Program-made: the position numbers and the translations under genes
Shown here: piece after piece, positions 18,215 to 26,728 of the stretch
How the letters are laid out: each line of letters opens with the position of its first letter
How positions within the stretch are numbered: position 1 is the first letter of the stretch
The notes under the pieces: model-generated
The model's input: only the letters and a program-made list of their open reading frames with translations
Told to the model about the DNA's origin: nothing
The model's database searches: none
Assembly: GCA_900316995.1 (NCBI GenBank)
Contig: ONEZ01000006.1
Span: forward strand, 1-64,000
Direction: 5' to 3'
DNA length: 64,000 nucleotides
Source: an uncultured Bacteroidales bacterium
GTDB lineage: Bacteria > Bacteroidota > Bacteroidia > Bacteroidales > Paludibacteraceae

Positions 18215-20295
18215 TTAATACCGTTCCTTTTCAGAAGTGCGTCAACAGTAGGCTCCTGACCTCTGAATTTTAGATAGAGGGTCTTAGGGTGTACGGTGCC
18301 GCCAGCTTGTAGCAAGGCTTTGAATTTCCCTGCGGTTTCAGGGTTAAGCACACCAGTCTCCTTAAAGAGGCTGAAGGCATCTGCGTCAAGTACCTCCGCC
18401 CATTTGTAGCCGTAATAGCCGGCTGCATAGCCGCCTGAGAAAATGTGACCAAACTGTGTGCTGGTGCATGTACCTTCAGCTGCTGGCAGTACTGTGGTCT
18501 TTTCACACGCACGGCGCTCAAATTTCTCCACAGTTTCACCGTCTGCCGCCTCCCAGGGCTTGTCTATTGTATGCCATGCCATATCCAGATACCCAAAATT
18601 AAGCTGTCGTACGCAGGCGTATGCCACATGGTAGTTCTCGCTCTCTTTAAGTTTGCGTATCAGCACCTCCGGTATCTTCTCTCCTGTTTGATAGTGGATG
18701 GCCACATCGTCAAGGAAACATTTCTCGTATGCAAAGTTCTCCATTATCTGTGAAGGCAGCTCTACAAAATCCCTATAGACATTTGTACCGCTATGTGATG
18801 CGTATTTTGTGTTGGCGAGCATTCCGTGCAGAGAGTGGCCAAACTCGTGGAGCAGGGTGGTCACCTCACTGAATGATAGCAGTGAAGGGGTGCTGTCTGT
18901 AGGTATGCTAAAGTTTGTAACTATTGAAATGTATGGTGGTATGCGCTTGCCGTTTTCAATCTTCTCTCCACGGAACTCCGTCATCCATGCTCCGCCTTGC
19001 TTTGAGGCTCTTGGAAAGAAATCTGCGTAGAAAGTGGCTACATAATTGCCATCTGCATCAGTTACGTCATACACCTCCACATCCTTGTGGTACTTGTCTA
19101 TCTTGTCGTTAAGCGTGAATTTAAGACCGTACAGCTTGCCTGCAAGTGCAAAAACACCTCTCTTTACCCTGCCAAGTTCAAAATATGGTTTAAGCATACC
19201 TTCATTCAGGTCATATTTATCCTCCTGCAGCTTCTCACTGTAATACGCCCAGTCCCAAGGTTGAATTATGAATGTGCTGTCTGATGTAAGGCGGCGGGCG
19301 TAGTCTGTCAGCTCATCCACCTCTTTACGTGCCACTGGCATATAGTTTGCGTAGAGCTCGTCAAGCAGTTTATAGACATTCTCTTTGCTCTCTGCCATGG
19401 TGCGCTCCAGTTTGTAGTCGGCAAATGTCTGTCTGCCCATGATTTTTGCCAGTTCCAGACGCTTGTTCACAATGTCATGCACTATGGCGTTGTTGTCATT
19501 CTCCCCGCCACGGTTGCCCTTGCTGTTATAAGCCATGTAGAGTTTTTCTCTAAGCGCCCTGTTGTCTGCAAATTTCATAAAAGCGGAGTAGCTTGGCATA
19601 CTCAGGTTAAACAGATAACCCTCTGTTCCAACCTCTTTCGCTCTCTGCGATGCAGCGCTTAATACATAATCAGGCAGGCCTGCAATATCCTGAGGCTCTG
19701 TGAGTGTCATGGAGAAAGAATTGGTCTCCTTTAGCACATTCTGCCCGTACTGAAGTGTGAGCGAGCTGAGTGCGGTGGTTATAGAGTCCATCCTGGCCTT
19801 GTCTTCCTTGCTCAAATTAGCACCTGAACGTACAAATGATACGTAAGTGTCATCAAGTATCTTGCGGTCTTCTGTGTCAAGGTTCAGTTCATCACGCTTG
19901 TCATACACAGCCTTAACTCTTTTGAAAAGCACCTCGTTGAGCATAATCTCATTGCTTTTCTGTGTAAGTATAGGGCTGTACTTGGCTGCCAAGGAGTCAA
20001 GAGCATCGCTGGTTTCAGCCTCTGTCATGTTAAAGAGTATGTTACACACACGTTCAAGTTTCTCATCGGCGTACTCTAAGGCAAGAATGGTGTTTTCAAA
20101 AGTTGGCGCCTCTGTGCTATTGGTTATGGCGGCTATATTCTCATCCTGCTCTTTCAGCCCTAACTCAAACGCCTCTTCGTAGTGTTGTGGCGTAATATCT
20201 GAAAATCTTATAAAACCATCATTAAATATGGGGTTATTCTTTGCGGTCATAATAGTTGATATAGTCAAAAAAAATGATAATAGTTTTACTTTCAT
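18211..20295 (-). CDS. M3 family zinc peptidase (peptidyl-dipeptidase Dcp type)
   Basis: 694 residues. The catalytic motif HEFGHSLHGML lies near residue 480, followed by the third zinc ligand in FVELPSQIMENF. The N-terminal 18 residues (MKVKLLSFFLTISTIMTA) look like a signal peptide, so the enzyme probably works in the periplasm, trimming dipeptides from peptides. The helical N-terminal domain (residues 30-230) and substrate region GGYAAGYYGYKWAEVLDADAF match Dcp/oligopeptidase A. It is coupled at both ends by ATGA overlaps, to the (p)ppGpp enzyme before it and queH after it. Confidence 0.93.
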   Translation of the reverse strand: MKVKLLSFFLTISTIMTAKNNPIFNDGFIRFSDITPQHYEEAFELGLKEQDENIAAITNSTEAPTFENTILALEYADEKLERVCNILFNMTEAETSDALDSLAAKYSPILTQKSNEIMLNEVLFKRVKAVYDKRDELNLDTEDRKILDDTYVSFVRSGANLSKEDKARMDSITTALSSLTLQYGQNVLKETNSFSMTLTEPQDIAGLPDYVLSAASQRAKEVGTEGYLFNLSMPSYSAFMKFADNRALREKLYMAYNSKGNRGGENDNNAIVHDIVNKRLELAKIMGRQTFADYKLERTMAESKENVYKLLDELYANYMPVARKEVDELTDYARRLTSDSTFIIQPWDWAYYSEKLQEDKYDLNEGMLKPYFELGRVKRGVFALAGKLYGLKFTLNDKIDKYHKDVEVYDVTDADGNYVATFYADFFPRASKQGGAWMTEFRGEKIENGKRIPPYISIVTNFSIPTDSTPSLLSFSEVTTLLHEFGHSLHGMLANTKYASHSGTNVYRDFVELPSQIMENFAYEKCFLDDVAIHYQTGEKIPEVLIRKLKESENYHVAYACVRQLNFGYLDMAWHTIDKPWEAADGETVEKFERRACEKTTVLPAAEGTCTSTQFGHIFSGGYAAGYYGYKWAEVLDADAFSLFKETGVLNPETAGKFKALLQAGGTVHPKTLYLKFRGQEPTVDALLKRNGIK

Positions 20296-22334
20296 ACTCC
20301 AAGTCTGTTTACGTTGTCCACGCCTTTTACTTTTCGCAGTTCATTACACATAGTCTTTATGTCATTTATGTGTTTTACATATACGTTAAGTTTTGCCTTG
20401 AATATCTCACCGTCTGTCTCTACCTGCACATTCTCTATATTAGCGTCTATGCTGTCTGAGATAACTGTGACAATATCAAGTAACATGCGCTTGCGGTCTA
20501 TCCCTTTAATCTCTATAAGGGATGTGAACACCTTCTCCTGCTCATTGCTCCATTCGGCAGGAACAAGCAGGTATCCCTCCTCAAGTTGTTGCATAGCGGC
20601 GTTTTTGCATCCTCTTTTGTGTACCACTATGTTGCCATCAGGGTCTTTTATGCCCACAATTTCGTCTCCAGGTATAGGCTGGCAGCACTTGGCAATGGTG
20701 TGCCTGCCTCCCACAGTAGCCTTCTCATCTTCGTTTTTGTTCTTTCCAAAGCCAAAAAAGGCTGGTACCCATTTGGGTATGAATCTCCATGTCTGCCTCT
20801 CCTCTTTTTTCTTCTCTGCTTTGTCTGATTCTGAAAGCGCACGGTTCTGTGCCTTGAGTGCGGCGTTTATCTTGTCTTTGGCATGTGAAGTGGTGGCATA
20901 TCCAATCCACTCAGGCTTGGGAGTTTGATTTTCTGCAGTAAGAATTTCAATTTGGTCTCCGCTATGTATGTTGTAATTGAGTGGTACAAGTTTATTGTTT
21001 ACTTTGGCGCCTATGGCGTGAAGACCAATATCGGTGTGAATTATAAATGCGAAATCAAGTGCTGTGGAATGGGCTGGAACTGACATGATATCGCCCTTTG
21101 GGGTGAATACAAAAAACTCAGACTCATACTGTGACAGCTTGAAGGTGTCTAAGAACCGCATGGCGTTGGAGTCTGGGCTCTTAAGCAGTTCATTTACCGT
21201 GTTAAGCCACTCTTCAATCTTTGATTCGCTGTTTGTGTAGTCTTTTTTGTAGTTCCAGTGGGCGGCAAGACCTTTTTCCGCAATATCGTCCATACGCCTG
21301 CTACGTATCTGAACCTCAATCCAGTAGCCCTCCGGGCCCATTACTGTGACGTGAAGTGCCTCATATCCGCTTGATTTAGGATTGCTCAGCCAGTCTCTTG
21401 TGCGGTTAGGGTGCGGTTTGTAGATTGTGGTTATGATATTATATATCTTCCAGCACTCTAACTTTTCATCTTCGCCTTCACGAGGGTCAAAAACCACTCT
21501 TGAGCCAAGAATGTCATACACCTCTTCAAAGGGTATGTGTTTGGCCTGCATCTTCTGAAATATGGAGTGTGGCGATTTTACCCTCTTCTTTATCTCAAAA
21601 TTATATCCCATCTCCGTGAGTTTCATGGTGATAGGTGCTACAAACTTGTTGTACTGCTCTATGCGGCGGTCTGTTTCAATATCCAGCCTCTTTTGAATAA
21701 AGTCATACTCAGCAGGGTTGTTATACTTAAAGCAAAGATTTTCAAGTTCCGCCTTTATGGAGAAGAGGCCGAGTCTGTGAGCCAGTGGGGCGTAGATGTA
21801 TTCGGTCTCATTAACAATCTTGAACTGCATGTTGGTGGGCTGGTGGTCCAGACAGCGCATGTTATGCAGGCGGTCTGCAATCTTTAGCAGTATGACCCTT
21901 ATGTCCTCAGACATGGATATCACCAGTTTGCCTATGTTCTCCTGCTGCTCCTGCGCCTTTTCTCCAAATATTCCTCCGGAGATTTTCTCCATACCAGCCA
22001 CAAGCGATGCCACCTTTGCCCCAAATAGGTTTTCAATATCCTCTATGGTGTAGTCTGTGTCTTCTGTAACATCATGGAGCAGTGCGGCGCATATAGTTGT
22101 GGAGCCTAACCCTATCTCCTTGCAACAGATGCGTGCAACCTCCACAGGGTGGAAAATATAAGGCTCACCGGAGATACGTCTTATCCCCGAGTGAGCCTTC
22201 TTTGCAAAATTGAACGCCTTTATTATTACGTCACTCTTTTTGCTGTGACGTGACGCCATATAGTCATCAATCAAGAGTTGAAATGTGTGCTCCACCTGCT
22301 CTGTTTCAACTCTCTCTCTCTCTTCAATCTTCAT
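20292..22334 (-). CDS. Bifunctional (p)ppGpp synthetase/hydrolase (RelA/SpoT homologue)
   Basis: 680 residues with the full Rsh layout. The hydrolase HD domain keeps His62, His87-Asp88 and the HDVTED catalytic pair (Glu91, Asp92). The synthetase domain has LGSRVVFDP, a DWLSNPKSSGYEALH block and EVQIRSRRMDDIAEKGLAAHW. Then come a TGS domain (about 400-460), the zinc-finger-like Cys-Cys segment (IAKCCQPIPGDEIVG) and an ACT domain at the C-terminus. It makes and breaks the alarmone of the stringent response in the cytoplasm. With both active sites intact it is likely the main Rsh enzyme of the cell. It overlaps the M3 peptidase by ATGA and follows an envelope gene by 13 bases. Confidence 0.95.
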   Translation of the reverse strand: MKIEERERVETEQVEHTFQLLIDDYMASRHSKKSDVIIKAFNFAKKAHSGIRRISGEPYIFHPVEVARICCKEIGLGSTTICAALLHDVTEDTDYTIEDIENLFGAKVASLVAGMEKISGGIFGEKAQEQQENIGKLVISMSEDIRVILLKIADRLHNMRCLDHQPTNMQFKIVNETEYIYAPLAHRLGLFSIKAELENLCFKYNNPAEYDFIQKRLDIETDRRIEQYNKFVAPITMKLTEMGYNFEIKKRVKSPHSIFQKMQAKHIPFEEVYDILGSRVVFDPREGEDEKLECWKIYNIITTIYKPHPNRTRDWLSNPKSSGYEALHVTVMGPEGYWIEVQIRSRRMDDIAEKGLAAHWNYKKDYTNSESKIEEWLNTVNELLKSPDSNAMRFLDTFKLSQYESEFFVFTPKGDIMSVPAHSTALDFAFIIHTDIGLHAIGAKVNNKLVPLNYNIHSGDQIEILTAENQTPKPEWIGYATTSHAKDKINAALKAQNRALSESDKAEKKKEERQTWRFIPKWVPAFFGFGKNKNEDEKATVGGRHTIAKCCQPIPGDEIVGIKDPDGNIVVHKRGCKNAAMQQLEEGYLLVPAEWSNEQEKVFTSLIEIKGIDRKRMLLDIVTVISDSIDANIENVQVETDGEIFKAKLNVYVKHINDIKTMCNELRKVKGVDNVNRLGV

Positions 22335-22347
22335 TTAGAATCTTTGT

Positions 22348-22611
22348 CTATTTCTTTCTGGCAAACAACCGCTTGCCAAGCATGCTGCCAATCTTAAAGT
22401 AGGTGGCTGGGTGGGAAACCAGTGTGTTGAGTGAGAACACCTTGCCCACGGCGCTTTTAACCAGCATGGCAAAAGAGAACTTCTGCTTGAGATGCTTTTT
22501 TGCATAATTGTAACTCCTGCCCAATCTGCCTTCACGCTTGTCTATCTGACGCTGCAAGGCTGCTTTTTCTGCGGCAAGGTCATTAAGATTGCTTATTTTG
22601 CTGAGTCTCAT
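22348..22611 (-). CDS. Small conserved hypothetical protein of the envelope-stress cluster
   Basis: 87 residues: MRLSKISNLNDLAAEKAALQ, then a basic heptad-like stretch and a short hydrophobic segment (FSFAMLVKSAVGKVF). It has no signal peptide and no named domain that I recognise. It overlaps the holin-family gene before it by 29 bases, which supports the ATG at 22611. In other Bacteroidales a protein of this kind follows the phage-holin-like and YtxH genes, so it probably works with them at the inner membrane. Confidence 0.65.
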   Translation of the reverse strand: MRLSKISNLNDLAAEKAALQRQIDKREGRLGRSYNYAKKHLKQKFSFAMLVKSAVGKVFSLNTLVSHPATYFKIGSMLGKRLFARKK

Positions 22612-22990
22612 CGTTACTCTTTTTTACTTCGTAATTGGCATCGTTGTCTGCATCATCTTCTGCAAACATTATCTCACTAAGTTGCTTGATAAGAGGGTTT
22701 ACTATAATCTGCTTGCGAAACAGCACAATAACCGCCATGAGCAGAATAAAGATTCCTCCAAAGATGCAAAACCCTCCCGTGAGCCCGCCAAGCACACCTT
22801 TGAGGGCGTGAATTGCGGCAAATGAAAAATAGGTGAGGGCAGCCAGCAGCAACACCGTGACAACTATTACAAGAACAATTAACGCTATTATCTGGGAACT
22901 CTTTTCAAGAAATTCCAGCTTTAGCATCTTGTAACGCAGCCTGGTGTATTCTTTGGCCTCGTCTAAAAACCTCTGATACTCTATATCCAT
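22583..22990 (-). CDS. Phage-holin superfamily membrane protein (DUF1469 type)
   Basis: 135 residues. The N-terminal 25 residues are amphipathic (YQRFLDEAKEYTRLRYKMLKL). Two membrane helices follow at about 32-55 and 70-95, and the tail is acidic and polar. This is the 'phage holin family' commonly found as a chromosomal pair with YtxH in Bacteroidota; despite the name there is no sign of a prophage. The role is probably inner-membrane or stress related. It lies between a YtxH gene and the 87-residue gene, overlapping the latter. Confidence 0.75.
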   Translation of the reverse strand: MDIEYQRFLDEAKEYTRLRYKMLKLEFLEKSSQIIALIVLVIVVTVLLLAALTYFSFAAIHALKGVLGGLTGGFCIFGGIFILLMAVIVLFRKQIIVNPLIKQLSEIMFAEDDADNDANYEVKKSNDETQQNKQS

Positions 22991-23005
22991 ACTTTAGAGC
23001 TGTTT

Positions 23006-23266
23006 TTAAGCCTCGTCTTCCTCTTCCATCTCTTTGATAGACTCATCAATAGCTACTTCCACGTCAGACATGTCTGTAAGCTCGTTGATTTTAGCCTTGA
23101 CACGTGCAATTATATCTTCAAACTTATCCTTTGAGATACCTTTCTCCTGAAGCAGGTTTATTATTGCTGCTCTTGTCTTATCGCCCTTGTCTGTTGTGAA
23201 AAAAACTGTTGCTGCGGCTCCTGCGGCAATACCGCAAATAAAAGCCAAAACGTTTGATGCTTTCAT
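23006..23266 (-). CDS. YtxH domain protein
   Basis: 86 residues from ATG 23266. A membrane helix near the N-terminus (VLAFICGIAAGAAATVFF, with small-residue packing) is followed by TTDKGDKTRAAI and a charged helical tail ending in an acidic run. YtxH proteins are small stress-linked membrane proteins of unknown mechanism. The upstream in-frame TTG at 23275 is possible but less likely. It opens a sub-operon with its own consensus promoter, ahead of the holin-like, 87-residue and rsh genes. Confidence 0.8.
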   Translation of the reverse strand: MKASNVLAFICGIAAGAAATVFFTTDKGDKTRAAIINLLQEKGISKDKFEDIIARVKAKINELTDMSDVEVAIDESIKEMEEEDEA

Positions 23267-23288
23267 AATTCTCAATTATTTGATTTTA

Positions 23289-23319
23289 CAAATATAGGGT
23301 TAATATTTCTATTTTGCAA
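23289..23319 (-). promoter_or_regulatory. Promoter of the ytxH-holin-rsh-M3-queH operon
   Basis: On the minus strand TTG (23319-23317), 20 bases, TATATTTG (23296-23289). It sits between the acyltransferase stop and ytxH. Confidence 0.65.
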
Positions 23320-23322
23320 GTG

Positions 23323-24663
23323 TTAAGCGCACAATTCATCTAATTTATGCCATATACTGGCTCTGAGGGTGCGCAGTCTTGCTGCTTTTTCCTTCCCCGA
23401 TGCAAAAAGCGTGCCAATCCTGAATCTTGATATAGAGAGTGTTTTGAGTGCAAAATTATAGTAGTTCCACCCAAATACAAGAGCGGCAGGCTGTAGCAGT
23501 GTCCATATTGCAGCAAACAACCAGCCTATGTATATGCCGTGCAGAATAAAACCGGCAGTATAGAGCAGAGGGGCTGTCACAAGTGAGCCGAGCACTATCT
23601 GCACTCCGCCCTTGAACATCACAAACGGACCGCCTATGCTGTCAAATTTTTTGCAGAAAGGTATGGGCGCCAGGTATATAAGCAGGTTTGGAATCAGGGT
23701 GTAAAGGAACACAGGAAGCAGGCAGAGCAACATTATGCAGTAGAGCACAAGCCACCAGGAAGAATCCTTGTTTGCTAACACCCAGTCCCGTATGCCTGCC
23801 TTGCGGGTTTGGCTTTTAAGCTCTGAAACATCGGCAAATAGTTTTCTCGCCTCCTCTGGCTTGGCATCGGTGTAAGCCTTTAAAATTGATGTGAGTTTTA
23901 TGTCTGTGCTCAGTTTTTGAGGCAGAATGTCAGGGTTCGCCCCGTGTGTGACGGCGTAGCGCCTGCCGTAGGTCTCACGTATGTATTCTATTGCTTCATA
24001 ACTCTCCTCGTCTGGCAGGTCTATCATCATGTTCTGTATGCTCTCACGCACCAGTGCGTTCACTTGGCGCTGGGCTGTGCGTGGCTTGGTCTTGTACAGT
24101 TCATAGAATGGCTGAAGGCTCACAGCTGGCGCAATACGTACAAGGCAGTTATGGCGGAAACGGTGGTAGTTGTCATAGTGGATTGCCACGGGCAGCACCT
24201 TTACATCTTTTTCAAAATTCTGTCTTTCAGCCGCTTGGAACGCCATGCGCAGGTAGCCCAGTGAAAACTCACCTAAGAAACGGCGTGTCTGGTTGGTGGC
24301 CTCAGGGAATATGCCAGTCCACTCTCCGTTAAAGAGTTTTTTCTCCACGTTTTCAAACTCTGTGAAGTTCTTGCTGAGGCTCTCCTCGCCGTCAGTGCGC
24401 ATACGGTACGCAGGTATAACGTGAATGGAACGGAAGAACCTGTTAATTATAGGGTTACGGAACAGATTGCCGTGGGCAAAGAGATTTACAGTACGGTTTG
24501 CAAAAGCAAATTCAAGCGCAAGCGGGTCATTTATGGCGTTCTGGTGGCACGATGCAATCACTACCGCCTCACTCTTTTCCGGCACATTCTCTTTGCCCTC
24601 CACAAAAAAATTGCTGTAATATATGTGGTTGTGTATGAATTGTATGTATTTGAATAGAAACAT
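23323..24663 (-). CDS. 1-acyl-glycerol-3-phosphate acyltransferase family (PlsC-like)
   Basis: 446 residues. The acyltransferase core covers about 20-230: block I is SCHQNAIND (His and Asp five apart, the Bacteroidota HQNAxxD form), followed by GNLFRNPIINRFFRSIHVIPAYR and block III GIFPEATNQTRR. The C-terminal third has two to three membrane helices (LVLYCIMLLCLLPVFLYTLI; FILHGIYIGWLFAAIWTLL). It probably transfers an acyl chain to a glycerophospholipid precursor at the inner membrane. It sits upstream of the ytxH promoter on the same strand. An array of 8-bp units lies immediately before the start codon. Confidence 0.88.
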   Translation of the reverse strand: MFLFKYIQFIHNHIYYSNFFVEGKENVPEKSEAVVIASCHQNAINDPLALEFAFANRTVNLFAHGNLFRNPIINRFFRSIHVIPAYRMRTDGEESLSKNFTEFENVEKKLFNGEWTGIFPEATNQTRRFLGEFSLGYLRMAFQAAERQNFEKDVKVLPVAIHYDNYHRFRHNCLVRIAPAVSLQPFYELYKTKPRTAQRQVNALVRESIQNMMIDLPDEESYEAIEYIRETYGRRYAVTHGANPDILPQKLSTDIKLTSILKAYTDAKPEEARKLFADVSELKSQTRKAGIRDWVLANKDSSWWLVLYCIMLLCLLPVFLYTLIPNLLIYLAPIPFCKKFDSIGGPFVMFKGGVQIVLGSLVTAPLLYTAGFILHGIYIGWLFAAIWTLLQPAALVFGWNYYNFALKTLSISRFRIGTLFASGKEKAARLRTLRASIWHKLDELCA

Positions 24664-24666
24664 AAA

Positions 24667-24698
24667 AGTTTAGGAGTTTAGGAGTTTAGGAGTTTGGT
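24667..24698. repeat. Octamer array, four units, before the acyltransferase start
   Basis: Three perfect copies of AGTTTAGG and a fourth, AGTTTGGT. In the sense of the gene the unit is CCTAAACT and holds TAA. It occupies the leader between the minus-strand -7 box and the ATG at 24663. Confidence 0.85.
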
Positions 24699-24709
24699 TT
24701 GTCGTGGTG

Positions 24710-24717
24710 CAAAGATA
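24710..24717 (-). promoter_or_regulatory. -7 box of the acyltransferase gene
   Basis: TATCTTTG on the minus strand, an exact TAnnTTTG match about 47 bases before the ATG. I see no clear -33 element. Confidence 0.55.
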
Positions 24718-24744
24718 GTAAAAAATACATATTAACTTTTGGGA

Positions 24745-24776
24745 TTTGCATATTTTTGTTTTTATGTGTATGTTTG
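24745..24776 (+). promoter_or_regulatory. Promoter of the outer-membrane protein/RluA genes
   Basis: TTTG (24745-24748), 20 bases, TATGTTTG (24769-24776), 25 bases before the ATG at 24802. A second candidate -7 box, TATTTTTG, lies at 24751-24758 but lacks a spaced -33 element. Confidence 0.55.
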
Positions 24777-24801
24777 CATTTTCAAAATATGATGCATGTG
24801 T

Positions 24802-25797
24802 ATGAAACGAATATTATCACTTTTCACAATCTCCATCGTTGTTATTTTGTACGCTATGCCGTCGTACGGGCAGGGCTATATGGCCACTAAGCTGAGGCTG
24901 GATTCTGTAAAGCCCTACACGTTCCATGGTACGGCGTATGTGGGTGCCAAGGTGGAGCAGTCTGATTGTTTTACTGTGCAGGTTGAAGGCGGACTTGAAT
25001 GTATGGTGCCTTTCAAAAAGCATAAACTCAGATTCGCAGGTAAGATGAACTTCAACACGTATAACAAGTTTGATAACGGCAACAGAGGGTATGCTTTTAT
25101 AGCAGGTGATTTTTACCAGTATCATATAGATGAAAAACTGAAGATAAGAGAAAAAAACATAGTGTTCTTTTCCGCCATAGGTGGAGCTCAATATGATTTT
25201 TGCCGTGATTTGCACTGCCGCATATTCACCGGTATGGTGGCTATATTCCAGCCTTTAAGAAAGCATCCGCATCTTTGTCTGGAGCCAGGTGTGGGCTTTT
25301 TGATGGATTTTTCATATTGGAACGCCTTGGCAGGGGCTGATCGTGCAAGTTTGCTGAATTTTTACAACCAGCCGGAGAATTCGGCTGTAAGGGCTTATCT
25401 TGGCATAAGACCTGACGGTTATATATGGCAGCAGGATCCAAGTATAGTGATGTCTGTAAACTTTCTTGGCGAGTGGGACAGAATTGCATTTAATCTCTAT
25501 GTTATGGCGTCTCAACCTGTTACGCCCACATTTCAAGAAGATAATTTTGAGGCAGAACTTCCAACAGTGTTCCAGCACTTTTTCAACATAAATTGGCTGC
25601 CGCTTGTTACAATAGACGGTTCTTTGGATATTAAGTTGAACAAGACGCTGTCATTAAAGCTTAATTGTGAGTTCCTGTGGGATGGCGGTCAGCTTCCGAG
25701 TGAGCGTCATACTGTTGAATTTGAAGGGAAGCAGGTTCCTATCGGAGCGCGCAATATGCGCTACTGTTTCACTGGTGGTCTGGCTATACGTTGGTAA
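24802..25797 (+). CDS. Outer-membrane beta-barrel protein of unknown function
   Basis: 331 residues from ATG 24802 with a signal peptide (MKRILSLFTISIVVILYAMPSYGQ). The rest is rich in amphipathic strands with aromatic girdle residues (FTVQVEGGLECMV, HKLRFAGKMNFNTYNKF, LTFQ-type turns, CFTGGLAIRW at the end), as in a small porin-like barrel. No named family is evident to me. The stop TAA overlaps the RluA start as TAATG, so the two are translated together, although their jobs are unrelated. Confidence 0.7.
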   Translation: MKRILSLFTISIVVILYAMPSYGQGYMATKLRLDSVKPYTFHGTAYVGAKVEQSDCFTVQVEGGLECMVPFKKHKLRFAGKMNFNTYNKFDNGNRGYAFIAGDFYQYHIDEKLKIREKNIVFFSAIGGAQYDFCRDLHCRIFTGMVAIFQPLRKHPHLCLEPGVGFLMDFSYWNALAGADRASLLNFYNQPENSAVRAYLGIRPDGYIWQQDPSIVMSVNFLGEWDRIAFNLYVMASQPVTPTFQEDNFEAELPTVFQHFFNINWLPLVTIDGSLDIKLNKTLSLKLNCEFLWDGGQLPSERHTVEFEGKQVPIGARNMRYCFTGGLAIRW

Positions 25798-26681
25798 TGT
25801 TTATGAAAAGTACAGAACAGAAAAAGTTTTCAGTGCGTGTGACAGAGGATGCACCGCTAATGGAGTTTTTAGAGAAAAAGCTTAACGGCTACAGCCGCAA
25901 TACCATAAAGGCTCTTATAAAACACCATCAGCTGCTGCTTGACGGGCATGTGGTGCTTAGCCGTCATGACTATCCTTTGAAAAAAGGGAGTGTTGTGGAC
26001 GTGCTTAGTTCAGCGCAAAGTGTGGCATCGGGGTTAAACCACCCGAAACTCAGCATAGTCTATGAAGATGAGCATATCATAGTGGTGGAGAAAAAGGAAG
26101 GCTTGCTTTCTGTTAAATCACCTAATACAACAGAAGAGTCTGCCACACACCTGCTTAACCAATATCTCAGACCGCAGGGACGTGACCATTACATATACGT
26201 GGTACACCGCCTTGACCGTGAGACATCAGGCGTAATGATGTTTGCCAAAAGCAAGGAAGTGCAGCAGCAGTTGCGTGACAATTGGAAAAATTATGTAACG
26301 GAGCGCAGTTACGTGGCTATTGCCGACGGGGTTTTTGAAGAAAAAAACGGTAGGATAGAATCCTATCTGACGGAGGATGTTAAAAAGGTAATGCACTCAT
26401 CGCCAGTTGATAACGGCGGTCAGCTTGCCATAACAAACTACAAGGTGCTACAGTCAGACGGAAAGAGCTCACTCGTGAGACTTAACCTTGAAACTGGCAG
26501 GAAAAACCAAATCAGGGTGCAGTTGCAGAGTATAGGGCATCCTATAACGGGCGATGTGAAATACGGCGGCAAAAAGGGACGCTATGGCAGAATGTGCCTT
26601 CATGCTGAGACACTTCGTTTCAAGCATCCTGTCACAGGCAAGCCTATGGCGTTCAGTGTTCCGGTTCCGTTCAAGTTGTAA
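25797..26681 (+). CDS. RluA-family pseudouridine synthase
   Basis: About 294 residues. An S4-like RNA-binding segment (SRNTIKALIKHHQLLLDGHVV) precedes the catalytic domain with HRLDRETSGVMMFAKS, whose Asp is the catalytic nucleophile, and the later GRKNQIRVQL and HPITGDVKYGG motifs. It isomerises uridine in rRNA or tRNA in the cytoplasm; the exact site is unknown. ATG 25797 overlaps the preceding stop (TAATG); ATG 25803 is an alternative start. A run of 7-bp ATG-bearing units separates it from the next gene. Confidence 0.9.
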   Translation: MFMKSTEQKKFSVRVTEDAPLMEFLEKKLNGYSRNTIKALIKHHQLLLDGHVVLSRHDYPLKKGSVVDVLSSAQSVASGLNHPKLSIVYEDEHIIVVEKKEGLLSVKSPNTTEESATHLLNQYLRPQGRDHYIYVVHRLDRETSGVMMFAKSKEVQQQLRDNWKNYVTERSYVAIADGVFEEKNGRIESYLTEDVKKVMHSSPVDNGGQLAITNYKVLQSDGKSSLVRLNLETGRKNQIRVQLQSIGHPITGDVKYGGKKGRYGRMCLHAETLRFKHPVTGKPMAFSVPVPFKL

Positions 26682-26700
26682 AATGAGAGTTGAGAATTAA

Positions 26701-26728
26701 ATGGAAAATGGATAATGGATAATGAAAT
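26701..26728. repeat. Heptamer array, four units of ATGGATA type
   Basis: ATGGAAA, ATGGATA, ATGGATA, ATGAAAT. The fourth unit gives the annotated ATG at 26722. The unit junction (ATA-ATG) makes a TAA stop. Confidence 0.7.

Noticed and set aside
22583-22990. A prophage suggested by the holin-like gene
   Set aside because: It belongs to a chromosomal holin-like/YtxH cluster and no other phage gene is nearby.
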